Assembly (NCBI RefSeq): GCF_030814695.1
Contig: NZ_JAUSVL010000001.1
Span: 4,190,227 to 4,254,226, forward strand
Direction: 5' to 3'
Length of the DNA stretch: 64,000 bases
Source of the DNA: Oligosphaera ethanolica
Lineage (GTDB): Bacteria; Verrucomicrobiota; Lentisphaeria; Oligosphaerales; Oligosphaeraceae
Shown here: piece after piece, positions 8,699 to 18,796 of the stretch
Layout of the letters: each line of letters begins with the position of its first letter
Numbering within the stretch: position 1 is the stretch's first letter
Notes under the pieces: generated by a model
What the model was told of the DNA's origin: nothing
What the model saw: the letters and a program-made list of their open reading frames with translations, nothing else
The model's database searches: none
Translations under genes and position numbers: made by a program

Positions 8699-9814
8699 TC
8701 ACTGTTTTTCGACGAGGTAGAGGAATTCGGTGACGTGAATGGCGCGTTGGCGGAGATTGCGGCTGCCGCGGTAGGTGTTGTAGGGGATTTTGAGGAGGGT
8801 GACGCGGCCGTGGCGGCGGATTTCGGCGAGGAATTCCCGGTGGGGGATGAATCCCTCGGAGTTATAGGACAGGAGGATGAATTTGGCCTGGCAGGAGCGG
8901 ATGAGGTCGAAGAGGGCGCCTTTGGCGCGTCGGTGCAGGTTGAAGGGGCTGCGCTGCCAGTTGTCGGGTATGCCCGAGATGGCGCTGAGGTTCTGCGGCC
9001 GTTGGTAGTCGCAAAGCAGATTGAGCATGAAGTAATTCGACCCGTAGGGATGCTGGTTGTAGGGCGGATCGAGGTAGGCCAGGTCGAATTCGGGCAGCTG
9101 CGGGCAGGGGAAGAAGGTCGTGGCGTCCAGGCGGGTGACGCAGCTGTCGTTGCAGAAATTTGAGAAGAGCGGAAACTGCAACGACATATTCTTGAGGATG
9201 CGCCCCAGGGCGTTGTGGCGACGACCGCCGAACTGGCCGGTGCCGTCGGCATTTTTGTAGAAGCCCTTGAAGATGCCTGCGGTGTTGGTGTGGATGGACG
9301 CCGCGGCCAGAAGCGGCGCGAGAAAGAATGGCTGGACCTCGTCTGGCAAGGTTGCGATGGCTTGGCGGGCGCTGTCGAGGAAGAGTGCATTCTGGCGGGT
9401 ATAGAAGACGCGTTCGCCGGGCTGGATGCGCTGATCGTCAGCAGGTGCGTAGAGCTCGCTGATGAAGCCCGGGCGGGGCCCGGCGGCGAGTTGGCGTTGC
9501 AGGGTGGCGAAATGCTGGCGGAGGCGGAGGCGGTCAACGACCTCATTGTTGGCCAGGTAGCAGCGGTTGATAACGCTGCAGAAGGGCTCGAGGTCGTTGG
9601 CGACGAGGAATTCGGCGTGCTGCTTGAAATAGCGGGCGACCACGCCGCTGCCGGAGAAGAGGTCCAGGCAGCTCAGGCGCTTTTTGCCCAGGCGTTTCTT
9701 CACCATGGCGACGGCTTGGCCGATGTGTGCCAGGAGCAGGCGTTTATTGCCGATATAGGTGATGATCTGTTCCTGGAGGAACGCCGGATTTTCGTGTTTT
9801 GCGTCCCGTGTCAT
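8699..9814 (-). CDS. D12-class N6-adenine DNA methyltransferase
   Basis: A 371-residue enzyme transferring a methyl group from S-adenosylmethionine to N6 of adenine in DNA. Seen are YIGNKR near the N-terminus (20-25), SAM-binding motif I DLFSGSG (51-57) and the catalytic DPPY (249-252) within LDPPYNQHPYGSNYF, which is the order expected for the D12 (alpha) class. AGGGGGG lies eight bases before ATG. No restriction endonuclease or specificity gene is next to it, so it may be an orphan methylase or a remnant of a restriction-modification pair. It lies 27 bases downstream of the enolase-superfamily gene on the same strand. The recognition sequence cannot be read from the protein. Confidence 0.85.
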   Translation of the reverse strand: MTRDAKHENPAFLQEQIITYIGNKRLLLAHIGQAVAMVKKRLGKKRLSCLDLFSGSGVVARYFKQHAEFLVANDLEPFCSVINRCYLANNEVVDRLRLRQHFATLQRQLAAGPRPGFISELYAPADDQRIQPGERVFYTRQNALFLDSARQAIATLPDEVQPFFLAPLLAAASIHTNTAGIFKGFYKNADGTGQFGGRRHNALGRILKNMSLQFPLFSNFCNDSCVTRLDATTFFPCPQLPEFDLAYLDPPYNQHPYGSNYFMLNLLCDYQRPQNLSAISGIPDNWQRSPFNLHRRAKGALFDLIRSCQAKFILLSYNSEGFIPHREFLAEIRRHGRVTLLKIPYNTYRGSRNLRQRAIHVTEFLYLVEKQ

Positions 9815-9841
9815 GCAACAGCCCCCCTGAGTGTGCTGTGA

Positions 9842-11005
9842 CTACCAGTCGCAGATGGCGCCGTCGGGGCGATGGAGGGTCGGCGTGCCGGCGACGATAC
9901 GGGGGTGCTGGCGGCAAAGGTCCAGATCGAGCTCGATGCCCCAGCCGGGGCCTTTGGGCAGATCGAGGTAGCCGTCTTTGACCTGCAGCGGCGTGGTGAT
10001 GACCTCGTTGCGCCAGTCGTTGAGGAAGAGCCGCTCCTGGATGAGGAAGTTCGGGGCGACGGCGTCCAGATGCAGCGAGATGGCGGTGATGACGGGACTC
10101 ATGGGGCAGTGCGGGGCGACGAAGCCGTCAAAGGCCTCGGCCAAATGGGCGATTTTGAGGCCTTCGAGGAGGCCGTGGCAATGCGCCAAGTCGGGCTGAG
10201 CGATGCAGATGGCGCGCTTCTCCAGCAGGCGGCGAAATTCCTGCAGGCGGGTAAGGCGTTCACCGGCGGCAATGGGGATGTTGACGCGCTGAGCGACCAG
10301 GGCCATGCCCTCTTCGTTTTCAGGTTGGACGGGTTCTTCGTAGAACATGAGATTGAGGTCTTCGAGGGCCTGGCCGACCTGGATGGCCAGTTGGGTGTCA
10401 TAGCGGCCATGGCCGTCAAAAAGCAGGGGTGCATCAGGACCAACGGCGTTGCGGATGGTCTCGGCCGCGCGACGAATCTGGCGGACGACGCCGCTGTCGC
10501 GAATGGGCCAAGTCGGTACCGCGAGGCTGAATTTGAATGCCTGATAGCCGTAGGCGAGGGCCTCGGCGGCCTTGTCTTTGATGACTGCCGGGTCGGTGGC
10601 GCCGCCGGACCAGCCATTGGCGTAGACGCGGATGCGATCGCGGCAGGCACCGCCGAGCAGCTCGTAGACGGGCTTGTTGGCGGCTTTGCCGATGATGTCC
10701 CAACAGGCCAGTTCAATGCCCGAAATGGCTGAGGCCTTGACGACGCCGCCTTTCCAGAAGCGTTGGCGGATAAGCGCCTGCATGAGGTTGGCGATGCGAG
10801 TGGGATCTTTGCCGACAACGATGTCGTTTAGGTCGCTGAGGCAGCCGAGGATGGAGTCGTCGTGGCTTTCCAATGTGGCTTCGCCCAGGCCGCAAATGCC
10901 TTCGTCGGTGTGGACGATGATGAAGAAGTAGTTGCGGTTGGACAGTAGGCCGCAACCCGGCGTGGGGGCGCCGACAAGCAGCGGTTCAATGCGGGTGATT
11001 TTCAT
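9842..11005 (-). CDS. Enolase-superfamily (MR/MLE) sugar-acid dehydratase
   Basis: A 387-residue member of the mandelate racemase/muconate lactonizing family, probably dehydrating an aldonic or uronic acid (galactonate or mannonate dehydratase-like). Visible residues: Lys158 in AFKFS, metal ligands Asp197 (LLFDGHG), Glu223 (FYEEPVQP) and Glu249 (AAGER), and His299 in APHCPMSP, which replaces the HNPxGP block of galactonate dehydratases. The start at 11005 has AGGA nine bases upstream. Longer in-frame extensions run into the 9-bp minisatellite and are rejected. The substrate is uncertain because the active-site histidine context is unusual. Confidence 0.78.
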   Translation of the reverse strand: MKITRIEPLLVGAPTPGCGLLSNRNYFFIIVHTDEGICGLGEATLESHDDSILGCLSDLNDIVVGKDPTRIANLMQALIRQRFWKGGVVKASAISGIELACWDIIGKAANKPVYELLGGACRDRIRVYANGWSGGATDPAVIKDKAAEALAYGYQAFKFSLAVPTWPIRDSGVVRQIRRAAETIRNAVGPDAPLLFDGHGRYDTQLAIQVGQALEDLNLMFYEEPVQPENEEGMALVAQRVNIPIAAGERLTRLQEFRRLLEKRAICIAQPDLAHCHGLLEGLKIAHLAEAFDGFVAPHCPMSPVITAISLHLDAVAPNFLIQERLFLNDWRNEVITTPLQVKDGYLDLPKGPGWGIELDLDLCRQHPRIVAGTPTLHRPDGAICDW

Positions 11006-11152
11006 GGCGGGAGTCCTGGGAGGAGGTGGAGAGGGCGCGGGGGTGCAGGGCGCACACGGGTGAGGAGGGGAACTGATCGTGATCGGCAGGAGAAATATAG
11101 CCAGCTTTTGCCGCCTGACAGGCCCGACCAAGGAAAATGTGTGGGGATGGCG

Positions 11153-11242
11153 GGTGGACAGGGTGGACAGGGTGGACAGGGTGGACAGGGTGGACAGGGT
11201 GGACAGGGTGGACAGGGTGGACAGGGTGGACAGGGTGGACAG
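11153..11242. repeat. 9-bp minisatellite, 10 units of GGTGGACAG
   Basis: Ten perfect tandem copies of GGTGGACAG lie about 150 bases upstream of the enolase-superfamily gene start. Because nine is a multiple of three, every frame stays open across it and gives artefact peptides (VDR or HPV repeats). The core TGGAC is the complement of the GTCCA core of the array at 54531-54698. Confidence 0.95.
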
Positions 11243-12343
11243 CAACGATGCTTTGCGCGGCAGAAACGGCGCCGAGGTCGTTTTGCAACTACAGACTTAT
11301 GTCTGCATGTGAGCTTTGGTAGCCGGAGGTGCTGCGGGAATAAGGCATGAGAAAGCAGGCCGCTTGTGATTTTTATAGCATTATGGCAGAGGCGATGTGA
11401 TTATTATTGCGTAAAACGCATAAACGCTATGCTTTTCTAATCCATCACTCATTGCTACCAGCCGTTTGCTGACGATAGTTGAGCCAGAAAAACACGCTGA
11501 AAGCGTGCGACATCGCAAGCAAGGAAAGTGAGTTCTATTGCCTCTTTGGCCCCAGTCAGCTTTGCCGACTGGGGCCGAATGGGCCGAGGAATACGAACAT
11601 AGTCGCCGTTTTCTCCAGGGCTGCGCGCGCCTGCAGCGCGCTTGGAGTTTGGCATTTTGCGGCTCGGGAAAACCTTCCGGCTCTGGTCGGTTTTGAGCCG
11701 GAACGGAGAAAAACTGGCTTGGCTTTGGTGCGCCGTAGGCGCACTACTATGCTTAACCCCAGGCTTCAGCCTGGGGTGGACAACCACCACAAAACAGTGC
11801 CTCGTAGAGGCACTACAGTTTTGGCGTCCAAGGTGCATGTCGCTGCTGTTTTCGTTCTAGGGGTGAGAGAGAAAATGGTTGATAGCAAGCCGTTTTTTCG
11901 ATGTTCCAAGATGGGGTTCCGGCTATACTGCCAGTTGGCACTGCTGGCGCAGTCGGTAGATCAAAAAGAACATTTTTCAGAGTCCTTGGCGAAAGTCAGG
12001 CAAAGTAGTGCCTCTACGAGGCACGGATTCCGGGAGGGAGCCATTTCCCCAGGCTAAAGCCTGGGGTTAAGCATGGTTAAGCGCCTACGGCGCAATGTCG
12101 AGTTTTGTCAAACTCCAGGCGCGCCTGCAGCGCGCTTGGTTCCGCCTGCTGCTGTGTCGTCTGTCACGGCGGGGGAGGGCAATGAAGCGTGCGAGGGTAC
12201 GGCGGAATTCGTTTGCGGGGTTTTGCGAGAAGCGGCTGGAAGCCGCTGCTACTTTGGCTGCGCGCGCGTACGGCCTGCGCCATGGCCGGGAAATGGAAAG
12301 CCCCCACGCAACATGGGTTGTGGGGTAGAAGCCGGGAAATGGA
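11243..12343. repeat. Gene-free 1.1-kb region of dispersed short palindromes
   Basis: I see no credible gene. The stretch is a mosaic of small palindromes: 11548-11576 (GGCCCCAGTC stem), 11728-11744 (GTGCGCC stem), 11756-11777 (ACCCCAGGCT stem), 11797-11813 and its inverted copy 12008-12024 (GTGCCTC stems), 12047-12066 (CCCCAGGCT stem) and 12231-12247 (AGCGGCT stem). The block at about 11730-11777 reappears in inverted orientation at about 12046-12093. GCGCGCCTGCAGCGCGCTTGG occurs near 11630 and again near 12120 (first 20 bases compared). Such elements resemble REP-like dispersed repeats of PVC genomes. Open frames across it are artefacts. Confidence 0.7.
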
Positions 12344-12377
12344 AAGCCCCCGCGCAGCTTGCGTTGCGCGGGGGCTT
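12344..12377 (-). terminator. Intrinsic terminator after the pseudopilin gene
   Basis: A 13-bp perfect stem (AAGCCCCCGCGCA at 12344-12356 with 12365-12377) and an 8-base loop lie 38 bases past the stop of the minus-strand pseudopilin gene. On the minus strand the stem ends in GGGGGCTTTCCATTT. A diverged second copy of the unit, with the same lead GCCGGGAAATGGAAAGCCCC, lies at about 12284-12327, giving a tandem pair. Confidence 0.75.
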
Positions 12378-12414
12378 GGAGCTAAGTGTCAGGCGTGCTT
12401 AGGCACGCTGGGAC

Positions 12415-13131
12415 TTAGTAGCTGGAGCCGGTGTAGCGGGGGTTCCAGAACTGGCTGCTCGGGAGGGTCGCGGTGTCACTGACTTTGCCACCGGAAACCG
12501 TCATGTCTGCGCCGGGGATGGCGGACACTTTGACCGTGCCGACGTGGCCGTCACCGTAGGTAACGTTGCTGGACTCGCTGTGACGGGCCCAGATTTTGGG
12601 ATTATTAGCGCTAGTATTTTTTGCCACGGCGGTGTGTTTTTCAATAAAGTGAGTAAGCTTGATGCTATTGTCCGCATTGGCCTCAATGATCATGGCCGTG
12701 GTGGAGGGGCTGACGTAGCTGCTGTCAGTCAAACCACCGCAGGCGGCGTTCATGCCGTAGTGGGTGATGATGTCAGCCGCGGCGGACGTCGGGCCGTCGC
12801 CGTCTTTGGTCCAAGCGTTCTTGGAGCAGCTGCCGCAGTTGAAGGACTTGATGTCGCCAACGTAGGGGGCAACCAAGAGCTGCCAGGCCAGAGTGCCGTT
12901 CTTGGCGTAGGGGGTCGAGACAGCAGCGGCGGCTTCGTAGTAGAGGCCGCTGTTCTGGTTGTCGTCGATGTACATACGGGCGCCGAGGCCGATCTGCTTC
13001 ATGTTGCTGGTGCAGGAGATTTGGCGGGCCTTTTCGCGGGCTTTCGCCAGGGCAGGCAGCAGCATGGCGGCCAGGATGGCGATGATCGCGATAACAACCA
13101 ACAGTTCAATCAGTGTAAAGGCTTTCTTCAT
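12415..13131 (-). CDS. Type II secretion/pilus-like pseudopilin, DUF1559-type
   Basis: A 238-residue pseudopilin-like protein. The start at 13131 has AAGGAG nine bases upstream and gives a very short leader, [20 protein letters not shown], which is the prepilin peptidase site (cleavage before Phe5, Glu at +5) followed by the pilin helix. Next comes [22 protein letters not shown], here split as [12 protein letters not shown] and SCTSNMKQ, typical of DUF1559-family proteins. Near the C-terminus [17 protein letters not shown] is the H-X9-DG processing-associated motif. PVC bacteria encode many such proteins; they sit at the inner membrane or cell surface and their role is largely unknown. It has its own promoter candidate (13364-13392) and terminator (12344-12377). 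Confidence 0.9.
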   Translation of the reverse strand: MKKAFTLIELLVVIAIIAILAAMLLPALAKAREKARQISCTSNMKQIGLGARMYIDDNQNSGLYYEAAAAVSTPYAKNGTLAWQLLVAPYVGDIKSFNCGSCSKNAWTKDGDGPTSAAADIITHYGMNAACGGLTDSSYVSPSTTAMIIEANADNSIKLTHFIEKHTAVAKNTSANNPKIWARHSESSNVTYGDGHVGTVKVSAIPGADMTVSGGKVSDTATLPSSQFWNPRYTGSSY

Positions 13132-13363
13132 TGTGGGTGGCTCCTTTCGAGACATTTTTTACAAGGGGGGGACTTTGGGGAACTTTGCGCAGGCCTTACG
13201 GACCGCACGACTTGATAGAGAAGAGATTTCAGAAGAAGAACCGGATCTAGTCTTGCCCTTTCTTTGGTTGAGAACCGTTCGTGTGCTCCAAAAATTGCCT
13301 GATTGCTTGTTCTAGGCTCTCAGTCACCCTCTCCTTTTCAACCTCTTCTGACTGACGCCCCAT

Positions 13364-13392
13364 ATTATACGAAAGTATTACGAGCGCAACAA
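13364..13392 (-). promoter_or_regulatory. Sigma-70-like promoter upstream of pseudopilin gene
   Basis: On the minus strand TTGTTG (13392-13387), a 17-base spacer and a perfect TATAAT (13369-13364) face the pseudopilin gene, leaving a leader of about 225 bases. The region 13132-13647 is AT-rich compared with its surroundings. It contains no gene I can support beyond two short open stretches without start codons, which are described in the findings. Confidence 0.5.
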
Positions 13393-13647
13393 GGGCAGAA
13401 GCAAAAAAAGTTATGTAGAGGAAACTTTTTGCGGACTATTTGCCTGTAGGAGCCTGACGGAAAAAATTAGCAGCGTGGAAATATAATATCTTAAGTTACT
13501 CAGGGAGAGTAGGTTGGTGGAAGAATGCAGGCTTGTTGGTCAAGCCGTTGGCGTCTAGCATTGAGGCTAAAACCAGCAGGATATTTCGTAATTGGTATTA
13601 TTTCATTTATTTGATAATTACTGCAATTCTTTGTCTAATTCATTTAT

Positions 13648-14397
13648 TTACTGGAACTTATAGTCTGAGAAGGTGACATTGATGCGTTGGGGGATGGCCA
13701 TGCCGGCGGGGGCGATTTTGAGTGATTGGGTGATGATCATCATGGCTGGGCACTGGATGGTGCCGGTTGCACCGGTGGCGGTGATGGGGTCATGGCGAAG
13801 CTGCACCCAGACGGCGCTTTTGTCGCTGAAATCGAAGCGGAGTTCGGGGATGACCTTGCTATCCTTGCTGACTTTGAAGAGGGCGCGGGTGACGCTGAGA
13901 TTGCCGAAGAGTTGTTCGCTGGGTGCTTTGACGCTGAACATGGGGGCGTTGGCGTCGGCTTTTTCCAGGTTGAGTTGCTCGTGGTCCTTGAGGTGGGCGG
14001 CGGCTTTGGCGAGGGCGCCGAGGGTCATGTCGGCCAGGGCTTTGGAGATGCCGCTGCTGTCGAGGAGCTGATTGGCCTGAGATTCCATCATTTGGCGCAT
14101 CTGTTCGTCGGGGACATTGAGAACAGCTTTGGTGGAAAACTGGCCATTTTTAGCACTGAAGACGAAGTGCTTGATGTCAATCATGACGGGAAAGCCCATC
14201 TGCTGGGATTTTTGGGCGACGGCGGTCTGCAGGAGTTTTGCGATCTCAGGCGAGACCATGTTGACGGTGAAGGATTTGCTGAAGAGCTGTTCGTAGCCGT
14301 TGGCGGCGCTGGTTAGCAGCTCCCTGTCCTGGTCATCCAGGGCGAGGACAGAGAAGGTCAGGGATAGGGCGACGAATGCAGTCAACAGGCGTGTCAT
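13648..14397 (-). CDS. Exported protein of unknown function, 249 aa
   Basis: The start at 14397 has GAGGGA seven bases upstream and opens a clear signal peptide, MTRLLTAFVALSLTFSVLA-LDD. The mature part of about 230 residues is probably periplasmic and alternates predicted beta strands (FTVNMVSPE, KHFVFSAKNGQF, AVWVQLRHD, RINVTFSDYKF) with a helical middle rich in Gln and Met (about 95-150). The strand-rich ends resemble a lipoprotein-carrier (LolA/LolB-like) or DUF2092-type fold, but no signature settles this. It is transcribed alone, between an AT-rich gap and the repeat array. Real gene, function unknown. Confidence 0.7.
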   Translation of the reverse strand: MTRLLTAFVALSLTFSVLALDDQDRELLTSAANGYEQLFSKSFTVNMVSPEIAKLLQTAVAQKSQQMGFPVMIDIKHFVFSAKNGQFSTKAVLNVPDEQMRQMMESQANQLLDSSGISKALADMTLGALAKAAAHLKDHEQLNLEKADANAPMFSVKAPSEQLFGNLSVTRALFKVSKDSKVIPELRFDFSDKSAVWVQLRHDPITATGATGTIQCPAMMIITQSLKIAPAGMAIPQRINVTFSDYKFQ

Positions 14398-14514
14398 GAT
14401 GTTCCCTCGGGTGGTGGTGTGGATTGGGGCAAGCGGCTGCGTAGGCAGCCCGTCCTTGTTTGGTCGCGCATTGTTTTAGCATGGCGCATGGCGATTGTCA
14501 AGCAGGGCGGCGGA

Positions 14515-15420
14515 GCGTTTTTTGTCTCACGCGAAGGCGCGAAGGCGCGAAGAAGGCGTTTTTATCCGCAGATTACGCAGATGAACGCAGATTATGGCGG
14601 CATGTCTTGCCGCTGCGCGGCAAGTCACGCCGCCGGCTTTAAGGCGCTTTTTTGTCTCACGCGAAGGCGCGCAGGCGCGGTCGTTCTGTGGCCCACGGCT
14701 TGCCGTGGGCTTTTTTGTCTCACGCGAAGGCGCGAAGACGCGAAGAAGGCGTTTTTATCCGCAGATTACGCAGATGAACGCAGATTATGGCGGCATGTCT
14801 TGCCGCTGCGCGGCAAGTCACGCCGCCGGCTTTAAGGCGCTATTTTGTCTCACGCGCAGGCGCGAAGACGCGAAGAAGGCGTTTTTATCCGCAGATTACG
14901 CAGATGAACGCAGATTATGGCGGCATGTCTTGCCGCTGCGCGGCAAGTCACGCCGCCGGCTTTAAGGCGCTATTTTGTCTCACGCGCTGGCGCGCAGGCG
15001 CGGTCGTTCTGTGGCCCACGGCTTGCCGTGGGCTTTTTTGTCTCACGCGAAGGCGCGAAGGCGCGAAGAAGGCGTTTTTATCCGCAGATTACGCAGATGA
15101 ACGCAGATTATGGCGGCATGTCTTGCCGCTGCGCGGCAAGTCACGCCGCCGGCTTTAAGGCGCTATTTTGTCTCACGCGAAGGCGCGAAGACGCGGTCGT
15201 TCTGTGGCCCACGGCTTGCCGTGGGCTTTTTTGTCTCACGCGAAGGCGCGAAGGCGCGAAGAAGGCGTTTTTATCCGCAGATTACGCAGATGAACGCAGA
15301 TTATGGCGGCATGTCTTGCCGCTGCGCGGCAAGTCACGCCGCCGGCTTTAAGGCGCTATTTTGTCTCACGCGCAGGCGCGCAGGCGCGCAGGCGCGCAGG
15401 CGCGCAGGCGCGCAGACGGC
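14515..15420. repeat. Modular repeat array, five units, 193/130-bp periods
   Basis: Three modules alternate. A is TCACGCGAAGGCGCGAAG-like. B starts TTTTTATCCGCAGATTACGC and includes the hairpin CTTGCCGC-TGC-GCGGCAAG. C is CGGTCGTTCTGTGGCCCACGG-like (first 20 bases shared by most copies) with stem GCCCACGGC/GCCGTGGGC and a T6 tract. B modules begin at 14559, 14752, 14882, 15075 and 15268; steps are 193 bp with C and 130 bp without. C hairpins lie at 14691-14710, 15014-15033 and 15207-15226, each followed by Ts, so they read as intrinsic terminators on the plus strand. The array ends in short GCGCAGGC reiterations. Open frames through it are artefacts. Confidence 0.92.
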
Positions 15421-15487
15421 ATTTTTGGAAAATGCGATTATTTTTGCATGAAGAAGAAAATTAGTCATGGTTATCAAGCATGACTCC

Positions 15488-15516
15488 TTGTTATGCGTTA
15501 TATAATTGTGTATACT
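15488..15516 (+). promoter_or_regulatory. Sigma-70-like promoter of second pseudopilin gene
   Basis: TTGTTA (15488-15493), a 17-base spacer and TATACT (15511-15516) match the bacterial housekeeping consensus closely. Transcription would start near 15523, about 62 bases before the pseudopilin ATG. It lies immediately after the repeat array, whose terminator hairpins would shield it from upstream transcription. Confidence 0.7.
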
Positions 15517-15584
15517 GAAGCCATTGTCAGAGAGTCAGTGATACCATCCAACGGCATATAGATACCAATAAGGAGAAATCGTCG

Positions 15585-16271
15585 ATGACCAGAAAAGTCC
15601 TACATTTTACCCTAATTGAACTCTTGGTGGTGATTGCGATCATTGCCATTTTGGCGGCGATGCTGTTGCCGGCCTTAAGCAAGGCGCGGGAGAAGGCGCG
15701 GGCGATATCCTGCGCATCGAATCTGAAGCAGGTCGGGCTGGGCGTGATGATGTACAGCAACGATCATGACGATAGCATTGTCCCGGGTGCTTTCCGGCGG
15801 GCGCCCGCATATGCGGACGCGTCGGGGTCGACGAACTGGGACACGGCGTTGCGGGAGTTTAATTACGTTGGTGACAACAAGGCGTTTTTCTGTCCGAGTG
15901 TGACCGCGGCCATTACGGCGCCTCAAGAAGGCGGCTATGGTTGCAATTTGCGCCATGTGATGGCGGACTGCAATTGGAGCGCCAATATGGTGCATATGTC
16001 CAAGATCACGCGGCCGTCGGGGGTGCTGTCGGTGCTTGAGAGTACACAGGTGGCAGAGATGACGCGCGGGTACCGCTTTACATTCTGTACGGCAACGGGT
16101 TGTGCGGCCTATCCGACCTGGGCGCCCGGGACTGGCGCGCCGTATTTTGCTATCTCGCAACGGCATGGTATGAGCAACAACGGCCTGTATATCGATGGAC
16201 ACGTCGGAGGCAACAAGTACCAAGGGCTGAGGACAAATGGAGACGACTGCTTCGGCCATACGACGAAGTAA
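15585..16271 (+). CDS. Type II secretion/pilus-like pseudopilin, DUF1559-type
   Basis: A 228-residue pseudopilin-like protein with AAGGAG nine bases before ATG. The leader MTRKVLH is followed by [20 protein letters not shown], the prepilin peptidase site and pilin helix, then [16 protein letters not shown] and [13 protein letters not shown] as in DUF1559 proteins. The C-terminus carries the H-X9-DG motif in [16 protein letters not shown]. The middle region differs from the protein at 12415-13131, so this is a paralogue and not a recent duplicate. It is transcribed alone from the promoter at 15488 and is bracketed on both sides by the same modular repeat family. Confidence 0.9.
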   Translation: MTRKVLHFTLIELLVVIAIIAILAAMLLPALSKAREKARAISCASNLKQVGLGVMMYSNDHDDSIVPGAFRRAPAYADASGSTNWDTALREFNYVGDNKAFFCPSVTAAITAPQEGGYGCNLRHVMADCNWSANMVHMSKITRPSGVLSVLESTQVAEMTRGYRFTFCTATGCAAYPTWAPGTGAPYFAISQRHGMSNNGLYIDGHVGGNKYQGLRTNGDDCFGHTTK

Positions 16272-16300
16272 GCCCGTCCTCGAGACTTTTTCCTCACGCG

Positions 16301-16777
16301 AAGGCGCGGTCGTTCTGTGGACCACGGCTTGCCGTGGGCTTTTTTGTCTCACGCGAAGACGCGAAGGCGCGAAGAAGGCGTTTTTATCCGCAGATTACGC
16401 AGATGAACGCAGATTATGGCGGCGTGTCTTGCCGCTGCGCGGCAAGTCACGCCGCCGGCTTTAAGGCGCTATTTTGTCTCACGCGAAGGCGCGGTCGTTC
16501 TGTGGCCCACGGCTTGCCGTGGGCTTTTTTGCCTCACGCGAAGACGCGAAGGCGCGGTCGTTCTATGGCCCACGGCTTGCCGTGGGCTTTTTTGCCTCAC
16601 GCGAAGGCGCGAAGGCGCGAAGAAGGCGTTTTTATCCGCAGATTACGCAGATGAACGCAGATTATGGCGGCTTGTCTTGCCGCTGCGCGGCAAGTCAGGC
16701 CGCCGGCTATAAGGCGCTATTTTTGTCTCACGCGAAGGCGCGGTCGTTCCGTGGCCCACGGCTTGCCGTGGGCTTTA
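16301..16777. repeat. Downstream half of the modular A/B/C repeat family
   Basis: Two more B modules begin at 16381 and 16629, and four C hairpins lie at about 16320-16339, 16505-16524, 16568-16587 and 16754-16773. The first three are followed by T5-T6, so they would terminate plus-strand transcripts leaving the pseudopilin gene. The last C hairpin ends four bases from the stop codon of the convergent ABC ATPase gene and lacks the T tract on the plus strand. No gene lies in 16272-16777. Confidence 0.9.

Positions 16778-18792
<2,015 letters not shown>

Positions 18793-18796
<4 letters not shown>

Noticed and set aside
11905..11985. tRNA-like stretch (GGCGCAGTCGGTAGATC)
   Set aside because: It recalls a D-arm, but there is no matching acceptor stem, anticodon stem or GTTCRA T-loop at the right distance.
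11479..12057. 192-codon open frame in the palindrome-rich region
   Set aside because: It runs through several hairpins, is Arg- and Ser-rich, lacks a convincing start and has no domain; its peptides are translations of dispersed repeats.
14419..15451. Several overlapping open frames with FYPQITQMNADYGG-like peptides
   Set aside because: They are readings of the 193/130-bp repeat units; each stops and restarts with the period and none has its own start signals.
11243..16777. Insertion sequence or integrated element
   Set aside because: Repeats are abundant, but no transposase or integrase frame, terminal inverted repeats or target duplications could be found.
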